This document shows, one piece after another, positions 1-7,551 of a stretch of DNA of 53,604 nt. The notes under the pieces are model-generated. The model worked only from the letters and a program-made list of their open reading frames with translations, was not told the DNA's origin and made no database searches. The DNA lies in assembly GCA_018971625.1 (NCBI GenBank), contig JAGXAJ010000022.1:1-53604 (forward strand), in the 5' to 3' direction. Every line of letters starts with the position of its first letter. The first letter of the stretch is position 1. Source of the DNA: Pseudomonadota bacterium (GTDB lineage: Bacteria > Pseudomonadota > Alphaproteobacteria > Rhizobiales > Xanthobacteraceae). Position numbers and translations under genes: made by a program.

Positions 1-738
1 GCCGTCGACCGGAGGCTGCGCGTCAGGTAGCAATTGCAAGTCGAGGATATCTTCCTTCTCGCCGCGGAACAGCGCCAGAATGCGGTGTGACGGCAGCTTC
101 GGCAACGGCTGACGAAACTCGAAATAATCCTTGAACTTCTCGCCCTCGGTCTTCTTGCCGGTGCGCACCGTGGACACCATCAGCCCGGTTGACCACATCT
201 GCTCGCGCAGCGCCCCGATCAAGTCGGCATCTTCGGCAAAACGCTCCACCAATATCGCGCGGGCGCCCTCAAGCGCGGCAGCAACGTCGGCCACCTTGTC
301 GCCATCGACAAAGCCGGCGGCGACAATCTGCGGGTCGTTGTGCGGCTGCGTCAGCAACTGCTCGGATAGCGGCTCGAGGCCGTTCTCCTTGGCGATCTCG
401 GCCTTGGTGCGACGCTTCGGCTTGAACGGCAGGTAGATATCTTCCAGACGTCCCTTGGTATCGGCAGCCAGGATCGCTGCTTCCAGTGCGGCGTCGAGCT
501 TGCCCTGTTCGCGTATGGAATCCAGAACGGCGATCCGGCGCGCTTCCAGTTCGCGCAGATAGTTCAGGCGCTCTTCGAGGGTGCGCAGTTGCGTGTCATC
601 AAGCCCGCCGGTGATTTCCTTGCGATATCGCGCCACAAACGGCACCGTGGCGCCGCCGTCGAGCAATGCGACCGTCGCCTCGACTTGCTGTTCGCGTACC
701 CCGAGTTGTTCGGCAATCTGCCGGTTGATATTTACCAC
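1..738 (-). CDS. tex: Tex RNA-binding transcription accessory protein, N-terminal part (runs off the window)
   Basis: The minus strand reads 246 codons from a GTG at 738 to the window edge without a stop. The translation begins MVNINRQIAEQLGVREQQVE and continues through VPFVARYRKEITGGLDD, LRNLEERL and YLPFKPKRRTKAEIA, which are characteristic of the Tex N-terminal helical domain. Tex is a cytoplasmic nucleic-acid-binding protein with a YqgF-like and an S1 domain further on; those lie outside the window. Tex is linked to transcription and RNA handling, but its exact role varies between bacteria. GTG is chosen because a GAGAGAG stretch precedes it and the family N-terminus begins a few residues later. 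It is divergent from the lytic transglycosylase gene. Family assignment is very sure; only the C-terminal limit is unknown. Confidence 0.93.
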   Translation of the reverse strand, partial: MVNINRQIAEQLGVREQQVEATVALLDGGATVPFVARYRKEITGGLDDTQLRTLEERLNYLRELEARRIAVLDSIREQGKLDAALEAAILAADTKGRLEDIYLPFKPKRRTKAEIAKENGLEPLSEQLLTQPHNDPQIVAAGFVDGDKVADVAAALEGARAILVERFAEDADLIGALREQMWSTGLMVSTVRTGKKTEGEKFKDYFEFRQPLPKLPSHRILALFRGEKEDILDLQLLPDAQPPVDG

Positions 739-1013
739 GCAACTCTCTCTACACTCATTGCGGCTACTGACCGATCGACCGCATCACGACGCTTATGGAC
801 CATCCCCGATCGATTCATCAACCCGCGGCATTCAAAGAAATAGAGTTGGGGATGATCACGGCTATCTGCCGCCGCGCTGCGCCTGGCAGCGGTGCTGGCG
901 CCAAGATTAAGCCCCACGATCGGCGCTGGCCTGCTAAAATCGCCACAGATCGGGGCTTGTCTCAGGCCGTAATGGCTTTTGGCCCATGCCTGCCGCGCCG
1001 TTAGACTTGCCAC
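739..1013. other. Intergenic region between divergent tex and transglycosylase genes
   Basis: This 275-base gap must hold both promoters. I see no convincing coding fragment, tRNA or terminator in it. The long minus-strand reading frame that crosses it is the antisense shadow of the transglycosylase gene. Confidence 0.5.
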
Positions 1014-2249
1014 ATGGAACCGTCTGATTCTCCTGCGCCCTTTTTCACCCGCCGCGCTATCCTGTGTGTTGGTGCCGGTGTCGGCATTCTGCTCGCGCAG
1101 CCAATCGCGGCGTTTGCGCTGCCAGCCGGGTTCGAACGATGGCGCGAGGGTTTTCGTGCCCGCGCGTTGGCAAAAGGCGTTTCGGAGGCGACCTGGAACC
1201 GGGCGATGGCTCACATCGCACCTGACATGACTGTATTCAAGGAGATGGACGACCAGCCGGAATTCAACGAGCAGATCTGGCAATACATCAACCGCCGGGT
1301 CTCGGATTGGCGCATCATCGCCGGCAAGCAAGCGCTGCGAAAGCACGAGGCGCTGTTCGCGCGGATCGAGCATGATTTCGGCGTCGAGCGCGGCACGTTG
1401 CTCGCACTGTGGGGCGTCGAATCCGCCTATGGCGATCCGCAGGTGCAGCGAAACCATATGCGCCCGGTATTTCCCGCACTTGCCGCGCTTGCCTGGAACG
1501 CGCCGCGCCGCAGGGCGTATTGGGATTCCGAACTGATCAACGCGCTGAAGATCGTTGATCGCGGCTGGTCGACGCCGGAAGAAATGCGCGGCTCGTGGGC
1601 CGGTGCGATGGGCCATACCCAGTGGATGCCGGAAGTGTGGCTCCATGTTGGAATAGATTACGATCGCGACGGCAAGGTATCGCCATTCGGCAAGCCTGAC
1701 GACGCGCTGGGTTCGACCGCACGTTTCCTGGTCGACCGCGGCAAGTACCATCGCGGCGAACATTGGGGCTATGAGGTGCGCGGAGGGAGTGCTTCGTCGA
1801 ACCACAGCCGCAGCTACGCCGAATGGTCGAACGTCGGCGTTACCCGCGCCGACGGCAAGCCGTTTCCGCAACCGCATGCCGGCGCCAAATTGTGGGTGCC
1901 GGTGGAAGGCGGCCCGGCGTTTCTGCTCGGTCCAAATTTCTACGCGGTGCGCAGCTACAATCCCTCGATGAACTATGCGCTGGCGATCTGTCATCTCGGC
2001 GACCGCATCCTCGGCGGATCGCCGTTCATCCAGCCGTTCCCGGGCTCGGAACGGGCGCTGACTCTCGCCGAAGTGCAGGAAATGCAGACCCGCCTGACCA
2101 AGGCCGGCTTCGATACCGGCGGCACCGATGGCCGCGTCGGCAATGACACCATGACGGCGGTTCGCGACTACCAGACCAAGGTGGGGATATCGCCTGCCGA
2201 TGGCTATGGCGGCCTGCAGGTGCTGGCGCGGTTGCGGCAGGGCGGCTAG
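1014..2249 (+). CDS. Lytic murein transglycosylase, MltB/SLT_2 type with peptidoglycan-binding domain
   Basis: A 411-residue exported enzyme predicted to cleave the MurNAc-GlcNAc bond of peptidoglycan in the periplasm, leaving 1,6-anhydro ends. The N-terminus carries a twin arginine (FTRRAILCVGAGVG) and a hydrophobic stretch ending near AFA, so export by Tat or Sec is likely. Residues about 40-330 match the MltB-like catalytic fold. LLALWGVESAYGDPQ carries the expected catalytic glutamate at residue 136, and GSWAGAMGHTQWMP is the family's substrate-groove motif. The C-terminal 70 residues (EMQTRLTKAGFDTGG.DGRVGNDTMTAVRDYQ) form a PG_binding_1 domain. The ATG at 1014 directly precedes the signal sequence. 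The gene's stop overlaps the stop of an SDR remnant on the other strand. Family assignment is firm; the physiological substrate is inferred. Confidence 0.93.
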   Translation: MEPSDSPAPFFTRRAILCVGAGVGILLAQPIAAFALPAGFERWREGFRARALAKGVSEATWNRAMAHIAPDMTVFKEMDDQPEFNEQIWQYINRRVSDWRIIAGKQALRKHEALFARIEHDFGVERGTLLALWGVESAYGDPQVQRNHMRPVFPALAALAWNAPRRRAYWDSELINALKIVDRGWSTPEEMRGSWAGAMGHTQWMPEVWLHVGIDYDRDGKVSPFGKPDDALGSTARFLVDRGKYHRGEHWGYEVRGGSASSNHSRSYAEWSNVGVTRADGKPFPQPHAGAKLWVPVEGGPAFLLGPNFYAVRSYNPSMNYALAICHLGDRILGGSPFIQPFPGSERALTLAEVQEMQTRLTKAGFDTGGTDGRVGNDTMTAVRDYQTKVGISPADGYGGLQVLARLRQGG

Positions 2250-2347
2250 TTCCAAACTACGCTCGCCAACAGTTCGGCGCAGGCCACCCCGATGCCGGAA
2301 GCGTCGCCTGCCACTAAAGCGACCTTGCCTTGCACCTGTCCTGCCAT
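2246..2347 (-). pseudogene. N-terminal stub of a short-chain dehydrogenase/reductase
   Basis: The minus strand has a GGGAAG ribosome site followed by ATG at 2347 and 33 codons before TAG. The peptide starts MAGQVQGKVALVAGDASGIG, then VACAELLA. This is the first strand and glycine-rich cofactor loop of an SDR (normally TGxxxGIG, here AGDASGIG), followed by the start of the next helix. It stops where a normal 250-residue SDR would continue, and its stop overlaps that of the transglycosylase gene. The rest of the domain is absent. I read it as a truncated remnant, not an active enzyme. The match is short but the order of motifs is specific. Confidence 0.7.
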
Positions 2348-2378
2348 GGCTGCTTCCCGTTTGCTTATTGTTGATTGT

Positions 2379-4220
2379 TCACCTGATCACCGCCGGCCCC
2401 TGATCGGGGACGGCGACATCGAGCACGCGCAACTGGACGCGTTCATTGCCCTGATAGCGATCGACCGCAAGCGAACCTGCCACATGCAGGGGCTGACCGC
2501 GATGCTCGGTCAGCGCATGGCCGAGCTTCTGGCCAACAGAGCGAAACGCGATGCCATTCACAATCGCGCCGTCGCCAGATTTGAACCGCACGCGCAGATG
2601 CGCCTGTCCTACCTCGTCCGCATAAACCAGTTGATGCGAGGGTAACGCAATGACGGGCTCGGGATTGCCGCTGCCGAACGGACCGGCACGGTTGAGTGTA
2701 GCCGCAAGCTCCGTCGTCACGCCGCGGGCGCTGGCCGCACCGTCGATGAACAGCTCGTTCTCGTGCCGGGAGTTGGCGACGTCCTGCGCCAGCGCGCTCT
2801 CCATGAAAGCGCGGAACTCCGCCAGCCGTTCCTTGCGTAAGGTCACGCCGGCCGCCATCGCGTGACCGCCACCCTTCATCAGCAATCTTTCCTTGATCGC
2901 CTGCCGCACCGCCTTGCCGAGATCGACGCCGGAAATCGATCGTCCCGAGCCGGTGCCGGTGCCGCCGGGCTCGAGCGCAATGGCGAACGCGGGGCGCGCG
3001 AATTTTTCCTTCAGCCGCGCCGCAACGAGGCCAACCACGCCGGGATGCCAGCCCTCGGACGCCGTAACGATGACCGCGCCCTTGTCTTCCAAACCGAGCG
3101 AAGCCAGTGCCTCGGCCTCCGCCTGCGCCTCCGCCATCTGTTCGATGACGCGGCGCTCCGTGTTCAAACGATCGAGCTCGGCCGCAATCCGTGCCGCTTC
3201 CGACACATCGCCTTCCAATAGCAGCCGCACGCCAAGGTCCGCGCGGCCGATGCGGCCGCCGGCATTGATGCGCGGCCCTAGCATGAAACCGAGGTGCCAG
3301 GCTTCCGGCGGACCGCTCAGCCGCGACACATCCATCAGCGCGGTATGGCCGACATGATCGCGGCGGCGCATCGCGATCAGGCCCTTGGCGACAAATGCCC
3401 GGTTCAGCCCGATCAACGGCGCAACATCGGCGACGGTGCCGAGAGCGACATGATGCAGCATGCCGAGCAGATCCGGCTCCGGCATTTCGCTGGTCCAGAA
3501 GCCGCGGCCGCGCAGTTCACGATTGACCGCGACCAGCGTGACCAGCACGAGGCCGACGGCGGCGAGATGGCCGAGGCCCGAGAGATCGTCCGGCCGGTTC
3601 GGATTGACCAGCGCGTCAATCTCCGGCAGTTCGTCACCGGATTGATGGTGGTCGATCACGACGACCGACATGCCAAGGCGCTTCGCCTCTTTCAGCGGCT
3701 CGAGGCTGGTGGTGCCGCAATCCACCGTCACCAGCAGCGTCGCGCCCTTTTCTGCGAGCATCCGCACAGCTTCGATGTTCGGGCCATAGCCTTCGAAAAT
3801 CCGGTCGGGAATATGAATCAGCGGATCGAGGCCGCAATGGCGTAAATGCCAGGTCAGCAGTGCCGCCGAGGTTGCGCCGTCGACATCATAGTCGCCAAAG
3901 ATCGCGACCTTCTCGCACCGTTGCGTGGCATCCGCAATGCGCTTGGCCGCGGTTTCCATCTGCGTCACGGTGTAGGGATCGGGCATCAGCTTGCGGATGG
4001 TCGGATCGAGGAAATCCATAACCGCATCGATCTCGACATCGCGCCCGGCCAGCACCCGCGCCAGCATTTCCGGCAGATGATAGCGCTGCGTGATCGCCAA
4101 CGCCCGCGCCGCACCGCGCGCATCAAGCCGGTCGCGCCACACCTTGCCGGTCGCGGATCGTGATACGCCAAGGAAAGCAGGCGGTACTTCGACAGGCAAT
4201 GCGGATGCAGGAAGCGCCAT
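2379..4220 (-). CDS. recJ: Single-stranded-DNA-specific 5'-3' exonuclease RecJ
   Basis: A 613-residue cytoplasmic nuclease of the DHH phosphoesterase family, acting in recombination and mismatch or base-excision repair. The visible motifs are FGDYDVDGATS (D110-D114 from the chosen start), VTVDCGT and VVVIDHHQSG (D190-H192), which bind the catalytic metals. GGGHAMAAGVTL is the DHHA1 motif, and an OB-like domain forms the C-terminus. The frame extends 13 codons further upstream, but ATG at 4220 (MALPASALPVEVPPAFLGVSRS) fits the family better. In related genomes recJ follows hom and glpX; here about 3.3 kb of other genes separates it from glpX. Length and motifs are complete, so it is probably functional. 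Confidence 0.95.
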   Translation of the reverse strand: MALPASALPVEVPPAFLGVSRSATGKVWRDRLDARGAARALAITQRYHLPEMLARVLAGRDVEIDAVMDFLDPTIRKLMPDPYTVTQMETAAKRIADATQRCEKVAIFGDYDVDGATSAALLTWHLRHCGLDPLIHIPDRIFEGYGPNIEAVRMLAEKGATLLVTVDCGTTSLEPLKEAKRLGMSVVVIDHHQSGDELPEIDALVNPNRPDDLSGLGHLAAVGLVLVTLVAVNRELRGRGFWTSEMPEPDLLGMLHHVALGTVADVAPLIGLNRAFVAKGLIAMRRRDHVGHTALMDVSRLSGPPEAWHLGFMLGPRINAGGRIGRADLGVRLLLEGDVSEAARIAAELDRLNTERRVIEQMAEAQAEAEALASLGLEDKGAVIVTASEGWHPGVVGLVAARLKEKFARPAFAIALEPGGTGTGSGRSISGVDLGKAVRQAIKERLLMKGGGHAMAAGVTLRKERLAEFRAFMESALAQDVANSRHENELFIDGAASARGVTTELAATLNRAGPFGSGNPEPVIALPSHQLVYADEVGQAHLRVRFKSGDGAIVNGIAFRSVGQKLGHALTEHRGQPLHVAGSLAVDRYQGNERVQLRVLDVAVPDQGPAVIR

Positions 4221-4448
4221 GATGTCCGCAGCAGATAGGCAAGCAAGCCATGAGATCAATGATTCGCGCCGGTTTTGCGCTACTTATGCCCATCATCCCC
4301 GCGCGGGCGGCGCAGCCATAAACGCAGCTTCGCAATCTCCCGGCGCGATGCGTCCGAAGTTTTACAATCGTCCCGCCCGTTTATTGACTGTTTCGGCTAT
4401 GTCTGCCTTGGGTGTGCAAGAGTATCTTCACGATGGCGCATCCACGCC

Positions 4449-5069
4449 TTATACCGGCCCGCCGATACCGAGCGCCCGCGCGATCCAGCAAATGCGGCCG
4501 CCTTTCGCCGGATCGTCGCCGCGATGTTCGATCAATTCAAAGCCGGCGCCAGCCATCAGCGCCTCGTATTCAGATGGATCGAGACTCGCATGGTAAAGCG
4601 GATCGCCGCGATACGCGCCGATCGCCTCGCCATGGGACGGACCGGCGTTGAACATCAGGATGCTGCCGGCAGCGGCGTGGGCCGCGAAGATGCCGAACAT
4701 CATCCGCTGGTCGTCGTGCGAAAGATGGAAGAAGCTGTCCCAGGCGAGAATTCCCTGAAAACGCCGGCCGAACGCCAGCGAACGCATATCGGCGACGAGC
4801 CACTCCTGATCCGGCATTCGGCTTCGGCATAGCGACACCAACGTGGGAGAACTATCGACGCCAATGACACGAAAGCCCTTCCCCGCCATGTGACGCGCGA
4901 CGGGATCGCCCCCTCCGCAACCAAGATCGAGCACGGTTGCGCCAGCCGGAAGGTAGCTCAGGAAACGTTCGATGTAGGCCTTGTCGCCCCACCCGCCGGC
5001 GCGGCGATCTGCGTCCCACGATAACGCGTGACGCTCGTAGTGGGCGACGATACGATTTGCCGCTTCCAT
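4449..5069 (-). CDS. Class I SAM-dependent methyltransferase
   Basis: A 206-residue predicted methyltransferase. The glycine-rich SAM-binding motif I is VLDLGCGGGDPVARHMA near residue 50, followed by the acidic end of strand 2 in RVIGVDSSPTLV and by WLVADMRSL (motif II region). This is the Methyltransf_11/25 fold. ATG at 5069 is preceded by a good GGAG site eight bases away. The longer frame starting at 5144 adds low-complexity residues that look untranslated. The substrate cannot be read from the sequence. It stands alone, about 230 bases from recJ on the same strand, and may use its own promoter. Confidence 0.82.
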   Translation of the reverse strand: MEAANRIVAHYERHALSWDADRRAGGWGDKAYIERFLSYLPAGATVLDLGCGGGDPVARHMAGKGFRVIGVDSSPTLVSLCRSRMPDQEWLVADMRSLAFGRRFQGILAWDSFFHLSHDDQRMMFGIFAAHAAAGSILMFNAGPSHGEAIGAYRGDPLYHASLDPSEYEALMAGAGFELIEHRGDDPAKGGRICWIARALGIGGPV

Positions 5070-5239
5070 TGGTGACTCCGGAATGACGCTGGCACGATCT
5101 TGATAACGATGCGACGGCGCACGTCTCGTCGGCGTTGAAGACAATTGCGGTCGGGGAATTTAGCTCCGCAAAAGTGTTCACTCCCGAAGCCGACGCCTGC
5201 CATCCTTTAGATGTGAGAAAAATATGTTCTTATGAAAAC

Positions 5240-5255
5240 TGCAGGATTCCCTGCA
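5240..5255. other. Perfect small hairpin in the leader of the DUF4189 gene
   Basis: TGCAGG-ATTC-CCTGCA is a perfect six-base-pair stem with a tetraloop in an AT-rich stretch about 30 bases upstream of the DUF4189 start. It could be a weak terminator or a leader structure. Only the inverted repeat itself is seen. Confidence 0.35.
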
Positions 5256-5286
5256 ATTTATTCATATAGCAAAGTGGGGTTGGGTT

Positions 5287-5689
5287 ATGTTTTTTTAGAA
5301 AATATGATTTCGCGGCTATTCTGTTTGGTTCGCTTATCAGCGCGGGCATAGCGGCTCCCGCAACCGCCGGGCAGTATGGTGCCCTTGCGGCAGGCTTTTG
5401 GAAGGATGACAACGGTGTCCGCCACGTTACATCGGGGGCCGTCTGGAATTCCCCTTCGCCCGGGCGGGCCGAAGACGCTGCAAACGACGCCTGTTTCCGG
5501 AATGGACGAAATTGCCATATCGTCCGCCGGTTCTCACACGGCGGCTGCGGCTATATTTCGGTCGGCAAAAATCCTCATGCCAAGCGTTTCGGACTCGGCG
5601 CGACGCCAGAAAGAGCCTTCGACGATTGCAAGTCGCCCGGTTTCGATTGCAATCCGCCGAAGGGAGGATGCCCATCATTGGATGATTGA
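5287..5689 (+). pseudogene. DUF4189-type secreted protein, frameshifted in a T7 tract after the start codon
   Basis: Read with one T fewer, ATG at 5287 opens a continuous 133-residue secreted protein. It has a signal peptide (MFFRKYDFAAILFGSLISAG..APATA), then QYGALAAGFWKDDNGVRHV, AAND ACFRNGRNC, FSHGGCGYISVG and GLGATPERAFDDCKSPGFDC. This alternation of Ala-rich, Cys-pair and GAT.ERA segments is the DUF4189 pattern, with six cysteines suited to disulfides outside the cytoplasm. As given, ATG is followed by seven T residues (5290-5296) and then stops at TAG, so the signal peptide and body are in another frame. The body contains no further lesion. It may be a fresh pseudogene, a phase-variable or slippage-expressed gene, or a sequencing error in a homopolymer. 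Function of the family is unknown. Confidence 0.75.
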
Positions 5690-5742
5690 AAGCCCAGCAC
5701 CTTCGCATAGCGATGCGCTCCCGCGCGGGCCCGATGGGGTTT

Positions 5743-5765
5743 GAGAGGCCGGCTACCGGTCTCTC
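5743..5765. terminator. Palindromic hairpin between convergent genes
   Basis: GAGAG-G-CCGG-CTA-CCGG-T-CTCTC is an almost perfect inverted repeat lying between the DUF4189 gene and the response regulator and overlapping the latter's stop. It has no clear T tract on either side, so it could be a bidirectional terminator with weak release or an mRNA-stabilising hairpin. Confidence 0.45.
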
Positions 5766-6126
5766 ATCTCGCTGGCGCCGCGCGCAGTTGGTTGATGGCG
5801 ATCGACAGCGCCTCCGATGAAAACGGCTTTCGCAGCGCCGGACGATCCTGAAACCGTTTCGGGCTAATGCCCTGCCCGTATCCCGTCATAAAGATAAACG
5901 GCACCCCGCGGGTCTGGATCAGATCCGCCACCGGAAAGATCATCTGACCACCGACGTTTAGGTCGAGCACGGCGAGGTCAAACTCGCCCGACCGTGCAAA
6001 CGCCATCGCCTCACGCATATGTCCGGCTTCAGCAGCGATCGAATGCCCCATTGCCCGCAACATGTCCGCGATCGCCGTTCTGACAGTGGCCTCGTCCTCG
6101 ACGAGAAGCACCTTCAACCCGCTCAT
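5764..6126 (-). CDS. Single-domain response regulator (CheY-like receiver)
   Basis: A 120-residue protein consisting only of a receiver domain. MSGLKVLLVEDEATVR carries the acidic pair, FDLAVLDLNVGG holds the phospho-acceptor aspartate, FIFMTGYG gives the conserved T/S region, and ALRKPFSSEAL contains the conserved lysine before Pro. The LN-G-Q-..PVADLIQTRGVPFIFMTGYG style is typical of stand-alone regulators partnered with HWE/HisKA2 kinases in Rhizobiales. ATG at 6126 is preceded by GGAAAGGA; an upstream extension to 6201 has no such support. No kinase lies nearby, so this is an orphan. Output must be through protein-protein contact because no DNA-binding domain is present. Confidence 0.88.
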   Translation of the reverse strand: MSGLKVLLVEDEATVRTAIADMLRAMGHSIAAEAGHMREAMAFARSGEFDLAVLDLNVGGQMIFPVADLIQTRGVPFIFMTGYGQGISPKRFQDRPALRKPFSSEALSIAINQLRAAPAR

Positions 6127-6306
6127 TGAATCGCATCCTTTCCACGTCCCACCCTTTAAGGTGTGCTGCGCTGCAGGGCAACCATGGGCGCAGACTGGCA
6201 CTGCGCGCAGCTATCCCCGAAGGCAAAGGCCGACCAGGGCGCACCGCCGCAATTTGGCTTTCGGCAATCAGGAACTGCAGCTCCCAACGAGCGACCACGA
6301 GCGCGG

Positions 6307-6323
6307 CTGGAACCCGGTTCCAG
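6307..6323. promoter_or_regulatory. Operator-like 17-bp perfect palindrome
   Basis: CTGGAACC-C-GGTTCCAG reads the same on both strands around a single central base. It lies in the roughly 300-base gap upstream of the response regulator and a possible small plus-strand gene. Such symmetry suits a dimeric regulator, but no regulator is identifiable. Confidence 0.35.
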
Positions 6324-6422
6324 CGTTTCAGTTGTGATAGTCAAGCTTTCGCCTTCATTGGCGTTCGTATTGCCAATGGACTGTGACGTAGCCGACGAAG
6401 CCGGATCATGGGGGCAACTTTC

Positions 6423-6629
6423 ATGAGCGTTTCGAAGTCGAACGAATCAACCACCAGGAAACCCGTTCTGTGGGTGGTGCCTGCACGACCCGGACGGAGA
6501 GGCTCTTCTGCCGTTTGCGCCGTACTGAAATCCGCATCCACCCTTACATTGCGGGCGCACACCGCCGCCAGTGCAAAGAAGGTTCATGGCGTGAAGACAA
6601 CCGCCGTGGAAGTGGCAGAGATCGGCTAA
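6423..6629 (+). CDS. Possible small hypothetical protein
   Basis: A 68-residue frame starts MSVSKSNESTTRKPVLWVVP at ATG 6423, with GGGGGC about seven bases upstream. It ends in TAA overlapping the end of the haloacid dehalogenase gene on the other strand. It is rich in Ser, Ala and Arg and shows no domain, signal or membrane segment I recognise. Codon use is compatible with coding but not strongly so. It could equally be chance; I include it because nothing else explains the stretch. Confidence 0.3.
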   Translation: MSVSKSNESTTRKPVLWVVPARPGRRGSSAVCAVLKSASTLTLRAHTAASAKKVHGVKTTAVEVAEIG

Positions 6630-7357
6630 GCCGCAGCCTGGCAGCCGAGCTTGTCAGCGATGCCGCCGAAATTGTCGGCGACGATGTCCCATTCGCCCTC
6701 GGGCTTGAAATCACGTTTTTGCAGTGGACCGTATTCGGTCGGCCGCGGCACAAAGGCGGTTTTCAGCCCCTGCTTCCGCGCGGCGCTCAGATCGCTGTTG
6801 TGGGCAGCGACCATCATTATCTGTTCCGGCTTCAGGCAGAGCAGCCGCGCGGCGCCGAGATAGGTTTCGGGATCGGGCTTGTAATGCTCGAACAGTTCAG
6901 CGGACATCACAAGATCCCAAGGCAGGCCGGCGAATTTTGCCATCTCGGTCAACAGCGCGACATTGCCGTTCGATAACGGACTGATGATGAACTCCTTCTT
7001 CAGCCGTGTCAGTCCGGCGATGGCGTCCGGCCACGGATGCAGCCGGTGCCAGCCCATGGTGAGATGATGCAGGTCGGCATCGGTCAATCCGGTGATAGAG
7101 AGCTGCGCGACCAGTTTTTCCAGCGACTCCCGGTGCAGCGTGTCCAGGATCTTGTAGCCGCGCTCGGGATGCTTCCGGACCTCGTCCATCGAAGCCTGAT
7201 AGACCGCGCGCCAGCCATCGACCAGCGCGGTCCAGTCGCCCTTGACGCCCCGCATCTTGCTCCATTTGGTGAAGTCCGAGATCAGGCTGGTGCGCCAGTC
7301 GACAACAGTGCCGAAGACGTCGAATACCAAGGCCTTCACTGCGGAAACATCAGGCAT
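6626..7357 (-). CDS. Haloacid dehalogenase, type II (HAD superfamily)
   Basis: A 243-residue enzyme predicted to hydrolyse the C-halogen bond of 2-haloalkanoic acids, or a related HAD hydrolase acting on another small acid. The nucleophile motif is ALVFDVFGTVVDWRTSL near the N-terminus, motif II is IISPLSNGNVALL, and later EQIMMVAAHNSDLSAARKQGLKTAFVPRPTEYGP matches motifs III and IV of the type II haloacid dehalogenases. ATG at 7357 has a textbook GGGAGG site just upstream; the longer frame to 7504 runs through a dispersed repeat and is not coding. It is a single gene, inserted with others between glpX and recJ. Confidence 0.9.
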   Translation of the reverse strand: MPDVSAVKALVFDVFGTVVDWRTSLISDFTKWSKMRGVKGDWTALVDGWRAVYQASMDEVRKHPERGYKILDTLHRESLEKLVAQLSITGLTDADLHHLTMGWHRLHPWPDAIAGLTRLKKEFIISPLSNGNVALLTEMAKFAGLPWDLVMSAELFEHYKPDPETYLGAARLLCLKPEQIMMVAAHNSDLSAARKQGLKTAFVPRPTEYGPLQKRDFKPEGEWDIVADNFGGIADKLGCQAAA

Positions 7358-7427
7358 ACTCACCTCCCGATTCCGGCACGTTGGACTTTGTTGTTCTTGA
7401 TCGAACCGGTGCCCGCCCGACGTGCTC

Positions 7428-7517
7428 AGAGCGTTTTCGAGCGAAGCATGCCCTCGGACTTGATCCGTGGGTGGATACCGGTTCGCGTAAAGAAAACGCG
7501 TCAAAACAAGAATCCAG
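7428..7517. repeat. Dispersed palindromic repeat, copy A
   Basis: This copy begins AGAGCGTTTTCGAGCGAAGC, passes through an ACCGGTTCGCG core, and ends GAAAACGCGTCAAAACAAGA. The ends GCGTTTTC and GAAAACGC are inverted repeats, so a transcript can fold on itself. It lies between the haloacid dehalogenase start and the glpX terminator. Matching copies are at 8611-8691, 50602-50675 and 53321-53470. Confidence 0.85.
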
Positions 7518-7520
7518 AGC

Positions 7521-7545
7521 TCCGTTCCGGTTCCATCGGAACGGA
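7521..7545 (-). terminator. Probable terminator downstream of glpX
   Basis: TCCGTTCC and GGAACGGA form a perfect eight-base-pair stem with a nine-base loop, starting six bases after the glpX stop. On the minus strand a T-rich stretch (TTCTTGTTTTG) follows about ten bases later, inside the adjacent repeat copy. This supports termination of glpX transcripts, though the T tract is imperfect. Confidence 0.55.
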
Positions 7546-7551
7546 AAAGGT

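Noticed and set aside
732..2255. 507-codon minus-strand open frame
   Set aside because: It is antisense to the transglycosylase gene, has no family resemblance, and arises from high GC codon bias.
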